64,000 nt of DNA from Blasia pusilla. Its lineage: Eukaryota > Marchantiophyta > Marchantiopsida > Blasiales. Shown here piece after piece: positions 49,701-61,639 of the stretch. The notes beneath the pieces are model-generated. The model had not been told where the DNA came from, searched no databases, and saw nothing but the letters and a program-made list of their open reading frames with translations. Position numbers and translations under genes: made by a program. The number at the start of each line of letters is the position of its first letter. The stretch's first letter is position 1. The stretch covers positions 24,738,001 to 24,802,000 of the forward strand of contig CM114275.1 of NCBI GenBank assembly GCA_050084515.1. The letters are read 5' to 3'.

Positions 49701-52335
49701 ATGTATAGTTATAGTAGAACCCGCTAAGAGAGGGTTTAGGGTTTCTTAGGCAGCAGATTTGTATGGGTGTGTAGGCAGATGCCTATACTAGAATCGGGCT
49801 TAGCTGGTAGATGGGCAAAATCACATTGAAGGAATACATTTTCGTATCAATCTTAGAGAGGAATATAGTTGCCCACTAGGAGAAGTGCTATGGGTTTGAA
49901 GTTAAATCCCAACAGAGCAACTTGTTAGGTCCTGGGGGATGCTCTAGAATGCCATGTGAACTCTGCACCTTATATTTGAATGCAGCTCATGTGCGACTTT
50001 TCTATTATGCCAACGTAACAATTCGTTGCTTACATTGTTGGTAATGTTCATACATAGGCAAAATTCTACAAGGGAGAGGTGGAGAAAGAGTAGGTTGCTC
50101 TTGAGTTTAGGAAGATGTTTGCTGCATTCATGGGCAAGAGCCCACCCTTTCCTGAGAAGCAAGCCTACCAAACCTCGCTATGGTGGGACCCAGTGGAGTG
50201 GGTCCACTACTGCTACTCTGAGGAGCATAAGCAGTGGGTTTGCTTGTGCTCAAAGTGCATTGAGTTTTTCCGTCTGGCGGAAACCTTCAACTCGCACATT
50301 GCTACCCATTGGTTGAGGCCTGTGCCGGGTACACCTTGGCCGACGGGGAAGAAGAAGGTGGAAGGCAATGGTGAAGCACAGGAAGAATTGGAAGAAGATG
50401 AGGGTAAGTAAACCCTATACCTATTCTATCACCACTTACCGTGCTCGGTGCAAATAAATGTCATGTTTAGGAATAGCATTGAATTTTGCCATGTCTCGGA
50501 TGTCTTAGTTGTGAAGCCTTTTTTTTTTCCTGATGCAGGTACTTATGTGACGCCATCTTCTACGAATATCAGACAGAGGGGCACGGTGCTACAACGGTGG
50601 GCCAATCGCAAAAGACAGAAGAAGGTTGCACTTCTAAACAAAGCCAAAGAGCATGCACGAAGGGCTCGGGACCCTTGCCCCCATGCCCGCTTTAATCGAC
50701 CTTTTAATTGCATTTGAGGCTCACAGAGCGCATCAATTCCAGCATACCTCTTGGTCATGCCTAGCCAAGGTGGAAGAATACGAAAAGGCTAGGGAGGAAC
50801 TAGAGAGCACCCTAGGCCGCCCGACCACCATTGTGAGCTCATGGATTGAGTCGGGACGTAGCCTTCTCCCTTCCACCATTCCATTGGATAGAGTGAACCG
50901 AAGTACCTACTGGAGATGTCTTGCTGCATTTCACCATTTATCTGCTGTGTGGGTGATGGATAGGCAAGAACCATATCGATGGGATGCTGGTTCTGAGACT
51001 AGACACCAGGAGGTAGAGCAGTCCCTTGTAGTGTTAGATGCTATGCGTCGATATCATCGACATTCCTGGTACATCGGTGAAGAGTACTACACCCCCCGGT
51101 TCAAGCACCACTATAGAATTTGGAAAGAAAGAAACAGACTTGCCATACTAGCGAGGATGAGAGAGAAAGTGACTCGTATGTATGTGGATGGAGTCGGGTG
51201 CAGCCATGCAGATGTTGTCTTGCGGGTATATGAAAGCTTCCTATTATTTGAAATGCATTTTCTGTCCCTATTTCTTAGTATACTATAGCCACATGGATTT
51301 CCTACTGCTGCCCAAGGCTTGCCTTTTGACATTCATGTGCAAATGTGTACCTATTATGCTTGACAGATTGGTGAAATGTTTGCAGGGAGGTGTGGATGTT
51401 GAAATAGTTGACTCCAGTGACTCAGACTCAAACCTCGGGGGTGCAACGAGCCCAGTACCCAGTGGTGGAGAGAACAGGGAGGTCTTCTCGAGGACTCCAT
51501 TGGTTCAGCCTCCCGTCTCAGAATATGTACATGTTCCAAATGACACGGCCATGCTATGCCCCAGAAGGCACAAACAGCCACACAGATCTAAGTCCTTAAG
51601 TGCAGCAAAGTCCATCAGAAACACCAGGAAATCGCCTCGACTATATCCCGGCATTGGAGCGGATGCTGATATTGTGGAAGGTGGGGTTATGGATGATGCA
51701 CATATACATTCATCCCCTCAAGCAATCCGTCGCTCCCCTAGCCCTGACCAGGTGGTCCTCCAGCGTAACTGTTATAGAAGGCCCGCGCCTACGTGGGAGA
51801 ACCAAGGATGACATGAAGCGAAGGAGAAGGCTTATGATGATAAAACACGCCAGAGTCACGGAGGAAGAGGTGATGTGACAATCCAAAGAAAAAACTTGAG
51901 TTGTAGTTCCTTGCTTACCATGTTTTGGCATTCACCTTCCTTGATGTCTACTTATGTCACTAAATTACTCTTGTACAGGACCTTGTAGTTTCCAGAGATG
52001 ACGAGTTGAATGCTTTGAACGAAGATGCTACAATGCCCTTACCCCCCCAGGTAACCTTTGCAGCCGGCCCTCATTATGTTGATTATGAAAAAAATAAGAT
52101 TCTCAAACTTGTGCAATTTCTTTGGTTTTGATTCATTCTTCGAATTTTCCATTGTTAGGTGCAAGACGCTGCAGTTGTATGAACAGCCATGCTAACCGTG
52201 GCACGACATGTACAGGCAGAGGATGAGGTATCTGACTTCCAGTCCACACCATTTCCGACATTCTCCACACCACTTTTGCAGCCATTGGACACCTCCACAT
52301 GTGGCCCAAGCGGACAAGAGGATCACCACTAAGAG

Positions 52336-54027
52336 GACGGGCCTTCTGGTTTTGGTATGTGGGTTTATGTTTGCATACATTCCCTAAACTGTATTTCATG
52401 AATGGGTAAGTATAGCTGCTCTAGGGCCTGCCCTTTAGCTCTTCATTCATGACTCTAGAGTATTACTTGGCATTGACATCCAAGTGCTTGGTTGTCTAGG
52501 TCTTACTCCATTTCATGTAAATTTTGCCTTGCTTACCTGAGAAGTTAAGGAATGGGTTCTGTTCCTGGTTTATCATTAGTGTGCAGATGGTGGATAGCAT
52601 TTTGATACTTGAGTTCCAGCGAAGGTTATTGTGGCCATGCTCTGTTTAGGCATATTTTGACAATAGAGACTATGGATGCAAGAAATGCTCCCTCTTCAAG
52701 ATGCAAGAAACGCCACAAAATTTTGAATAAAAATCCAGAGTTTATTCTTATGGAATGGTTATTGAGGCAGTTGTTTACAATGTGTTTTCTCTCGTGTGCA
52801 AATGTCTGCATCGATGTTTTTTTCCATCCGTCATTCTTCTGATCCTCCCGATACTCAGTGGCAAATTGTCCCAGATAGACATTGGCAGTAATCGAATACA
52901 TGGATTAACATAGAGTAGAGAAACTTTCTTGAACTTTCACATTAGAGTGCACCCAAAAAATAAACAGCGAAATCGCCCCGAGTAACCCAAACATCTCAAA
53001 TGTTGTGCTCACGACTCTTATAAGCGCCGATCGTGATGACTGCTGTACCAATTCCAGATGTTTGTGGACTTGACCCTTCGGTTAGTTTGAACACCGAGAC
53101 TATGGTGTTCACATCTGAAATGTGGTGTTCACGACTCTAATAAGCGCCGATCGTGATGACTGTTGTACCAATTCCAGAGGTTTGTGGACGTCGTTAGTTT
53201 GAACACAGGGACTATTAGTTTGAACGGGACTATGGTGTTCACTAGCGTTGGTGTACATTGCATGTTTCATTGCATGCTTCTCTCCAGATTTGTTAGTCAT
53301 GGCTATGCAAATTAGACTTGGTCCAAGTTGGTGGGATAGATGAAAGTCTTGCTAAAACTTTACGAAGAGAGACCGGCCTTCCGGGTAGGGTCCAGAGGGC
53401 GCCCAACATGTTTTCTTTTAGTTCCAACTAATAAAATAGTTCTAACTAAAAGTCCAATCCTGCCATCGAGATAGGATCCATACTCAAAACCGATGTATCC
53501 AACCATGGAAAAAAAAAAATGACCGATTCCGTAGGTTTTCATTTGTGGTTGGATGCGGTGCAACATATGCTAACGGGGTTACATGATGTAATGTCTCGTA
53601 CGTAGTAGACCTCGTGACCACCGTTTAATTTTTTTATTGGCCCGCAACGGTTATGTTGTATTCCATTGTTCTTCGAATCGTCCTTGTTACCATACTGTCA
53701 TTGTGGAAGCAATAATACCATAGATCTGTGAACACCAAGTGTATGGTGTGAACACCAAGTTTATGGTGTTCACACCATAAACTTATTCCTTTAACTGTAC
53801 TACAGAGGAGACTTTTGAAATAGAGACATCCAGGCCAATAATGGATTAAACTTAGCCTAGGCATGTCATTCACAAAACATCTAATACAATGTGAATCAAC
53901 AAAACCATCTTAGTATGTGGATCATTTTAAACGGTTATGAACATCTCTCATAAAACCTGAGAGTCTGCCACAATGTCGTGATCTCTACTATGACTTTGAA
54001 CATCTGATGAATGACTACTTGGATGTG
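52336..54027. other. Spacer between two convergent genes, with short repeats
   Basis: This stretch lies between the 3' ends of the plus-strand gene and the minus-strand transposase. A 119-bp-spaced direct repeat lies at about 53009-53070 and 53128-53190 (AAGCGCCGATCGTGATGACT shared). GAACACC/GGTGTTC motifs recur in both orientations between 53090 and 53784 and form the palindrome listed separately. No gene is seen; 52609-52842 is an open frame without motifs. Confidence 0.5.
53757..53784. repeat. 28-bp near-perfect palindrome between convergent genes
   Basis: AAGTTTATGGTGT and ACACCATAAACTT are exact reverse complements around TC. With GAACACCA directly upstream a second, overlapping fold is possible. 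Such a structure between two converging genes could act as a bidirectional terminator or cruciform, but that is inference. Confidence 0.85.
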
Positions 54028-55076
54028 TCAGTTAAAATTTGTGACAAGGGGAAACTTGCCATACTCACTACTGATCCTAACAATGTTTTCATCATTCCCA
54101 AGGATTTTATCCAGCAAGTCATCGCCTTTGGTCCTCTTTGCTGCAATATCACTTTTGTAATGATGATGAGGCGTAGAATTTACTAATGGCCATTGCGAAT
54201 CCATGCTCAGTTGGGTTCCGCCACCCTCAACTTGGCTCAATAGAGCATCCAAGTCAAGATTCTTGCAGGCCTCTGCTTCCATTTCTTCCTCCATGTTCAG
54301 GAACTTCAGTTTTTTCGCTCTATGGAATGACTCCACTTGATGTTCTTTGGCCGAAGCTTGAATCCATCGTCCATTTTGTGCTCTCTGCCTTAGGTGCATA
54401 CGATCCAGCCAATCCAATCTTCGCCGGAGATGGCGATCTTGATCAACGTTACCCACAAATGGCTCAGGAAAGTGGTGTGCAATATTATGACCCACATGTG
54501 GGTCAATGTGAGTGTTTGTCTCAATTCTTGCCTTTAGGTTCAGAACAGAGCCTAAATCCTTGTGCAATAATTGAAACAAATGCTCCATCAGCACGTCTGA
54601 AAATGGAACACCAAGGGCAACACGTATGCACTTGTCTATCATATCTTCAACATCTTTAGTGCTGGTCCTTTGTGGTTCAGCCTGTTTTACAGTTTCAAAC
54701 TCCTGTACATTTCCAACGACTTCGAGTATATCGGCCTCATTCTGATCAGTACATACACTATGGTTGGCGTGCTTCTGTAACAAATTCTCCAATCCTCCAG
54801 CTTTGCTTCCAAAACGAGTACCAAGAAAGTACAGTAAGTCCACTTCAGTGTGCCCACACAACAGAAGGCATTTAACGTGTAAATTTAGACAAGATTATTC
54901 TTTGCAAGAATACCAATGACCTTCACATCCATACAAGCATGTTTAGACAAGATGACATGAAGCCTCGAGCATGTTCAAAGAGCGTAAGGGTACAAATTTC
55001 TATTATTAAACCCTTTCAAGAATAGCCCATAAACATTTATTTTTTATACAACCAGAATGAACGCAGATGTACAAAC

Positions 55077-55616
55077 CTGATGTTTGCAAGTGAAGCCTTC
55101 GTTGGCACGTGGACACGTGCATGCTGCATCTTTTGAATCGTAGTCCACCACATCATGCCATACATCTGGCTTTGAGATGCTCTTCACCTGAGCACATTTC
55201 CTTGCGTTCATGGACTCGAATGTGACATAGTTGTCAGGAATATCATTTGCTCGCCTAATAGCCATTAGCATGACTTTTTGAATAGCTTGATTCCTCACCA
55301 TGCCTTCCCTCTTCAAAAAGGACAAGTACCAGAAGAAATCTTCAATTTCTCCAGTGAGTATTTGCACAAGCCATATAAGCTTCCTGGTTGGCTTAGTGGG
55401 CATGTTGGATGTGAGGTGCATCTTTAGAGTGTGATGCCACCTTTCTATGGCAGCGTTAGTATCTTGGTTGGATCGTGCATGCTTGTGATATCCTTTAGCC
55501 CAAGTAACGATCTTTGGATGCCAATAGTTGGCGTAGTATTTTAGAAAGTGACGTTCCGTTCCTATCCACTTGCGCATAAATCTATAAGAGGCATCAACCG
55601 GATCTGCGACACCAAT
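55077..55616 (-). pseudogene. SWIM-finger exon of the MULE transposase
   Basis: The exon opens after an AG acceptor with PVDASYRFMRKWIGTERHF and closes with CTCPRANEGFTCKHQ before a GT donor. C-x-C-xn-C-x-H is the SWIM zinc-binding pattern found after the DDE core of plant MULE transposases and FAR1/FHY3 proteins. The frame is open throughout. Confidence 0.85.
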
Positions 55617-55715
55617 AGCTAATTGTTAGGCATCTGGACCATAACAACATACAAGATACAAAAATTTTAAGGTTACAGATTGGAAGTACCTTCATCACTT
55701 GAATACATAACTCCG

Positions 55716-56885
55716 TGTGATACCCACAATTTTGTAATCTTGAAGAATATATCTTTTTATTCAACGAAGACTCTTGTATATTATGATTTTGATTATGATT
55801 ATTTATTATTATGAAGAAGAATAAGTGAATCACCAAGCTCCTAAGACAAGGCAAAGAGATGGAAGATCAAGGATTTGCCTTAGAGGAGAATCAAAAGCTG
55901 TAACGAAGTATAAAGGATCAACGCGAAGCTCAGCGAAGCTTAGCGAAGCTTAACAAAGTCTAACCAAGCTCAACGAAGCTCTGTATACGAGGTACTTCGC
56001 TCTTGAGCGAAGCACGAAGCACGAAGAGAATGAAGAACTTCGTCCTCCGGAAATTTAGCCCAGCGAAGCTCAACATGATTTTGATTCGAACCGACACATA
56101 GTTTAAACAATTAGACTAGGAAAAGGCGCAACCCTTTGTATCAAATTGGTAGTTAGAACAGTTTTGTACTGCGGATTCACAGGGATCGTAGGAAAAGCTA
56201 AGAGAACCATAGATCTAGGTAGTTACAGATATTGAAGAGACACCAACTTCATCAAGAACGCTTCGGATCATAGAAAAGCTCCTACTCTCGAGAATATTTA
56301 AGAAACAGATGAAGCTATTATTATCATTCGCTCATGAAGTCCTTATGCTGTAGGAATGGTCCGAGCAAGAGAGTTGTACCCTCTCGAGCTTGTATATACT
56401 TTGAAGTCTTCCAATTCTTGATGGAGTAGTAAAGCATTCATTCATTCATTCTGATGTGCAATGCTTATGTCTGAGTATTCTTTTTGGGTCTGCCGAGTGA
56501 AGAGTGAATCAGGCAAACCTTTCTCATCAATGGAATAATCAACATAAAGTTGTATGAAATCTGTTTGAGAGTAACCTGCGCCTGACGGATTGAGTTCGAA
56601 AGTAGGAGAAGCCAGCTTTATTCTTGAGGTCTCTATGAGGTTCCGAGATGTCGAGAGAACAAATTGATTGAGCGTACTTTAAACTCCACTCGAGAGAATT
56701 GAAGAAGAAAACATAGGTACTACAAAGGATCGGAGAATGTTACTGGAATAATACATTTGAATTACATAATCAATTACACTTTTACAACATAATCATCACT
56801 TTATACTCTCTTTTCATCCAACAATGATCCTCTTGGGGATCGAACTCTACAATTGACTGTAAATAAGAAACACTTAGACATTACA
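55716..56885. mobile_element. Solo LTR with 5-bp target-site duplication, inserted in the transposase
   Basis: The insert begins TGTGATACCC and ends CATTACA (TG...CA) and is 1170 bp. It is flanked by CTCCG on both sides (55711-55715 and 56886-56890), the usual 5-bp duplication of LTR retroelements. Removing the insert and one CTCCG reconnects the transposase reading frame at the Gly-Gly-Val position. Inside are GCGAAGCT-like short repeats (about 55920-56030), a TATA-like TTGTATATACTTTG (about 56390) and no coding region, so internal parts were lost by LTR-LTR recombination. The orientation is not certain. Confidence 0.88.
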
Positions 56886-58412
56886 CTCCGCCCAGGTCTC
56901 TATTCATGTCTGCCTTTGTGATTGGACATCGCACGCGCTGATGCAAATTCTTTAGCCAATTCTTTCGAACATGCCATAGACACAGGTCTATAGGAACACC
57001 AGGAAATACTTCCTTTATAGCAGATTGTTCCTCTTTTGAGTCATCAACTATGAAGCATGAAGGTTTCCACTCTGTCGTGCATATGTTTTGGTCCTTTTTA
57101 AACATGTTCCTATTTGCCCAATCCTTAACATGCGACAAGGTAGCAACCAAGTCCTTGTGTTGATGTCGTTGTAGGATAGCCCAGACCAATGGCAACCCAT
57201 TAAGAAACTTATCGAACCCCAACAAAGTGAATAATTGGTACTGTGAACACAAGAATTGCATGATTCAGAACTGTGAATATAAAGATTTTGACGCATGAAT
57301 GGGAAGAAATATATCATTATTGTAGAGGGAACACAGCATAAGCACTTGCTAAGTGAAGGTCTACATCTGAAAGATTGGGCAACAAGCTAAAACAAATTAT
57401 TATTCGAAACGATATCTGATCTAAAAAAAGCAAGTGAAGAAGCAATGTCAACTAATCTCATAAGTGTTTGTGCCATGGGTGGCATCCATTGAGATAGCTC
57501 CGCCATTTCCAAGTTCCAAGAGATTTTGAAGCATCCAAGGTGTCGAAAATACTAGGGTAAAGGGTTGGCCCAACTTGGAAATAGCCTCATTGTAGTAGAT
57601 GATATTTTCGGGGTGTGATTATACCCAATGTTGGATTGCAGTGGCGTCGTCCGTTCCATCATAGCCCCCTTCTCGCCTTCGCATGCAGTGCTTGATATTG
57701 AGAATATCTTGAGGCTTTAGCATTGCATCTCTAGCCCAAGCATGTTGGTGGTTGGGGTTATCAAGAATATGTTCACGAACCCACCTCCTATGCTCTTTCA
57801 TGATATTCAAAGGGCTCACGTTCACTCGCAATAAGCGCTCAACAAAGTCCCTACAACGAGGACTTAATTTTGGGGCTACAATTGCATTTGCAATATTTGC
57901 TGTCTTGTCTAGGTCACCATGGCATATTTGACCCGCCTTGTCCACATGTTTTGAGTGCAAGTGCCTCAACATGCAGAAACCAGGACGGTCTACCAAATTT
58001 ATGACATCAAAGTGGAATTGGCATCCACGGCCTTGAGAAAGCCCAAGATTTTTACTTTGGCTTTCTGGTCTACTACCCTTACCCCTGCGGTAGCCCGACG
58101 GTTGGGGTGAACGACCTCTTCAGGCAAAGAGGTCCAGACATCTTTCCTGAAATCTTGGGGCCCATACGCACACCAATACCGAATGGTGATATTTTTGTGT
58201 GCAGATTTATCAGTTTTGCTTTTTCGAAAAGTCGTCTGGAAATGCGGTCTATGTTCTTCACCTTGTATGAAATCCTCTAGCCTATCATCTGGAATCCATG
58301 CTTCTTTTCTTTGACCATACCAATTAAGGTGTTCACTTATAAAAGGGCCAGGTAGGGGATTTTGAATGGAGTCACATTCAAATGCACCATAGGACTTGGA
58401 GTATTTGGTCAT

Positions 58413-58889
58413 TCTTGCTGGGAAGTTTCTTGGGAAGCTTCAATGAATAACTACCACATCCAAATTATACACCTGTGTTCAGACGATGCACATGTACAGA
58501 GAAATGCAAAAAATTTAAGTGCTATTACATCTTCGATGTTCCCACTACAGCCCGAACGGAGACAATCAATACAAGTTTCCTCTAACAGAGGTCATACTAT
58601 CCTTTGTACATGTCAAAGTTTTGCTTCAAAATTATGCAATACATGACATTCAGACAACGGAAACGAAAGTGGGAATGATGAAGATCCCTAAACGCCCGCT
58701 GCCTCGGGTTCATGAGGGTTCAGTTCGTATTACGTTTATGCAAGCCGCCAAGGGCACTAAAGCGCAATGTGGGCAATGTCTAAGCGAATGTCCAATCCGA
58801 ACTGAACTGCACTTGAAATAATCAAATACAAACTTTTGCACGAACCTCATCGATTTGGACACGGTTGCCCGTTGTAGTCGGCACCAATC
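58413..58889. other. Presumed leader region of the MULE transposase
   Basis: This lies upstream of the transposase start on the minus strand. Short open frames are present (58519-58821, 58710-58919) with no motif. It leads into the tandem repeats. Confidence 0.4.
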
Positions 58890-59420
58890 CGAACCCCGAA
58901 CACTTAATCCACGTACCACACCTCTCGTTCGGGTTAATCCTCTATCGTGAAGCGATCAAATCCTCCAATCCGGATTAGCGACCAAATCCTCCAATCCGAA
59001 CCCGAACACTTAATCCACGACCACACCTCTCGTTCGGGTTAATCCTCTATCGTGAAGCGATCAAATCCTCCAATCCGGATTAGCGACCAAATCCTCCAAT
59101 CCGAACCCCGAACACTTAATCCACGTACCACACCTCTCGTTCGGGTTAATCCTCTATCGTGAAGCGATCAAATCCTCCAATCCGGATTAGCGACCAAATC
59201 CTCCAATCCGAACCCCGAACAGTTAATCCACGTACCACACCTCTCGTTCGGGTTAATCCTCTATCGTGAAGCCATCATAATCCTCCATTAGCGACCAAAT
59301 CTTCCAATCCGAACCCCGAACAGTTAATCCACGTACCACACCTCTCATTCGGGTTAATCCTCCATTAGCGATCATAATCCTCCATTAGCGACCAAATCCT
59401 CCATTAGCGATGGTAATGAA
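58890..59420. repeat. Tandem repeat, about 106-bp unit, five copies
   Basis: The block CCGAACCCCGAACACTTAATC, then CACACCTCTCGTTCGGGTTAAT, then GTGAAGCGATCAAATCCTCC recurs with starts near 58901, 59007, 59113, 59220 and 59321, a spacing of 101-107 bp. The last copies are shortened into repeats of TCCATTAGCGA. It sits in the subterminal part of the block, upstream of the transposase, like the subterminal repeats that transposases bind in other DNA transposons. Confidence 0.9.
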
Positions 59421-59480
59421 GCAAATGTCGGGTTTCTCTGTTGCTCCACGACGTTCATTAGGGCTAATCGACTACCGAAG

Positions 59481-59590
59481 CCGGTTGAACCCTAAACGGA
59501 CTTCTTTGCCGGATGGAATCCATTTTAACTCTGTCTGAAGCCCGGTTGAACCCTAAACGGACTTCTTTGCCGGATGGAATCCATTTTAAT
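59481..59590. repeat. Two-copy 61-bp direct repeat
   Basis: CCGGTTGAACCCTAAACGGA through GCCGGATGGAATCCATTTTAA occurs at 59481 and again at 59542. It includes one CCCTAAA telobox-like motif per copy. Confidence 0.85.
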
Positions 59591-59703
59591 TCCGTCCGAT
59601 GGCAGGGAACCGACGTTTTAAAGTCCGTCCATGCCGCGCGCGGAGGACGATATCCGACATTTCTTTGACCCTTATCGTTTTCCCGATCCGGAGCTCGCTT
59701 TCA

Positions 59704-59771
59704 CCGAGGCGCCTGCCGATAGGGCCTAGCCTATGCTTCGCTTTATTGCGAAGCCGCGGCAAAGTATGGGC
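59704..59771 (-). repeat. Right arm of the 68-bp inverted repeat (candidate TIR)
   Basis: Reverse complement of 46328-46395 with about 91% identity by my count. It carries the same internal foldback (GCTTCGC-TTTATT-GCGAAGC). It lies about 300 bases beyond the tandem repeats, outside the transposase 5' end, as a right-hand terminus of the element would. Confidence 0.75.
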
Positions 59772-60349
59772 ATACACGAAGTCCGTAAAACTTTTAACGG
59801 ATCATGTCAGACACGATCTTCCACCGAGAAACTATTTTTGGACTGCTTTTATGAGCGCGGGTTTGAATACCATCTAATGGCACGTAAACGGGCCCCGTCT
59901 CTGACGGACGTGGTTTTCGTAAATGTCGAGAGAACCAGACAGACGTTCAGAACTGCACTTCTCGCTGCTCCGCTGTCAGGACGTGTCTCCGGATTCCGGG
60001 TGCGGAATACTTGGATGTAAAGACGCCATAAGTGTCGCGACCGTAACAGGAATGGTTCTTCAACGCGGTCCTCCGACTCGGGACGACGGACTCTCGGGGT
60101 TCGACGATCGCTGACAGTTTGAGGCCACTGTCCGCGAACGTGGAGGAGTGCAGCTTCTCGGCGCCGGATTCCTACAGCGAGTATGAGCCCTCCAATGGAT
60201 GGAATCGCCCGGAGGAATTTCGAGAAACACGCATGATCGTGAGACGATCCAACGCGTGCGTATGTGCGTATGACGATCCAGCTTAGGAGTAGCAGAGCAA
60301 CGTTGTTTGAGGATGTGACATATCATAGTTGTTGCGTTGGTGAGCCCCA
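59772..60349. other. Unassigned DNA between the block and gypsy copy 3
   Basis: GC-richer DNA with overlapping open frames on both strands (60060-60554 on the minus strand is 164 codons) but no recognised motif. Family similarity to the gypsy element starts at about 60350. Confidence 0.35.
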
Positions 60350-61639
60350 TGCGTATCGAGACGGTTGAGGAAGTGGCTGGGGGCAAGACCCAAGGAGATC
60401 GACACACCAAGGGTGATCGGGAGGACATCCTTGGACTTCTTGGGATGTTTTGCAAGTACGCCAAGAGATGATAGCCACAGCATTGAGTGTGGTTTTGAGT
60501 ACTGCATGTGGAGATGGGAGTTCTATTGTCCGAGACGGGGTTGCACCATAGCAATTACCAACATCCGCGCCAGAGAGTCCTATCGTAGTCAAGATGGAGA
60601 CTTGGGAGCCAAATATGGGCCCTAAGTTGACAGGAGGAGAACGGCGTCGGATACACCAGTTCCTTAGGAGTTAAAGGAGCTATTTTGCATTTAGTATGCA
60701 TGATTTGGGTACACTGAAGGATCCAGGGATTCGCATTGAGTTGTCGAGTGACACGCTGATCTTCCGAAGACCCTACAAGAACAGTGACATGGAGAGGGCT
60801 CTGATTTAGAGTAGGAGCCAAGACTTGGTTGGAGCAGGACTAGTGGAGATGTCTCATGGAGAGTATGCATGTGCTAGTGTCATGCCCACCAAGAAGGATG
60901 TGCATGGCAACTGGACGGATAGGCGAATGTGTGGAGATTACCGACCTATCAATTGGTAGACAAAGGTCGATAGGTATGCCATGCCCCCCCCTCGAGGAGA
61001 TCTTTGATGCAATTGGGCATGCAAAGGTCTTTAGTTCATTGGATTTGCAAGCCGGATACCATCAACTACCCATCAGATTGGAGGACATGCAGATAACAGC
61101 ATTTTGGGGCATCGATCCTCACGCGAAGGATTGTTTGTACCTGTGGCGGTTCTTACCATTCGGGTTAAGAACACCCCGGCTGAGTTTCAGAGGGTCATGG
61201 ATAGGATCTTGGCAGGTCTGGATTTTTTTAGGTGTTATATTGATGACATCGTAGTCTTTAGCACCACGGTTTAGGAGCATGAGTGACATCTAGAGGAGGT
61301 GTTTCGACAATTGCAGTTACATGGGCTGAAGCTACATCCAGGAAAGTGCAAGCTCTTCTACGACCAGATTGAGTACTTGGGTCATACGATATACCCTAGG
61401 GGCCTTGGTGTGCAACAGACAAAGGTAGAGCTATTTCACGCATTCCACGCCCTACAGATGTGAGTCGAGCTCGTGTATTCATGGGATTGGCGGACTTCTA
61501 TTGACGGTACATCATGGGTTTCAATTCGATTGCAAAGCCGCTAACCTTGATGACTAAGATGGATTAAGAGTGGCTTTGGGGGGATGAGCAAAACAGAGGA
61601 TTTTAGATGCTCAAGAACATATTGACGTCCGCGCCCATA

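Larger units (their letters stand above)
47884..52335 (+). pseudogene. Unrecognised multi-exon plus-strand gene within the inverted-repeat block
   Basis: I do not recognise the protein. A plausible first exon is 47884-48023 (ATG, MSSPEVDSSSPSILASG, donor GTAGTT). Later exons with matching splice sites are about 50115-50403 (zinc-finger-like WVCLCSKC, then FNSHIATHW: C-x2-C, H-x3-H), 50539-51227 (basic, coiled-coil-prone WANRKRQKK, then YEKAREELES and DRQEPYRW), 51386-51810 (VEIVDSSDSD, then Ser/Pro-rich) and about 51980-52050 (SRDDELNALNEDATMPLPPQ). The 50.5-51.2 kb exon needs a one-base shift near 50685, in a C-run, to stay open, so the copy is probably decayed. It points toward the transposase gene and ends about 1.7 kb from that gene's stop, an arrangement like mudrA/mudrB in MuDR. 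Function unknown. Confidence 0.45.
54028..58412 (-). pseudogene. Mutator-like (MULE) transposase with SWIM zinc finger, interrupted
   Basis: Read downwards from 58412. The N-terminal part is at 58412-57999 and continues in another frame at 57996-57619 (CQFHFDVINLVDRPG, HVDKAGQICHG), needing a one-base shift near 58025 and reading through a TAA at 57619. The catalytic core starts at about 57530 with GAISMDATHGTNTYE (first Asp), passes an intron of about 200 bp, and continues at 57240-56886 with LFTLLGFDKFLNGLPLVWAIL, CFIVDDSKEEQSAI (second Asp) and PIDLCLWHVRKNW (the C/H motif of MULEs). A 1170-bp solo LTR then splits the exon. It resumes at 55715-55703, passes a short intron, and runs 55616-55077 to the SWIM finger (CTCPRANEGFTCKHQ). 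The C-terminal exon is 54880-54028 (LLLCGHTEVDLLYFLGTRFGSKAGG). Cut-and-paste DNA transposition is the family role; this copy is dead. Confidence 0.88.

Noticed and set aside
54186-54659. 157-codon plus-strand frame
   Set aside because: Antisense shadow of the C-terminal exon of the MULE transposase.
58890-59420. CRISPR-like regular repeats
   Set aside because: Units are about 106 bp with no unique spacers, in a eukaryotic transposon context; a tandem repeat array.
60060-60554. 164-codon minus-strand frame
   Set aside because: It partly overlaps the antisense of the gypsy copy 3 linker and has no recognisable motif.
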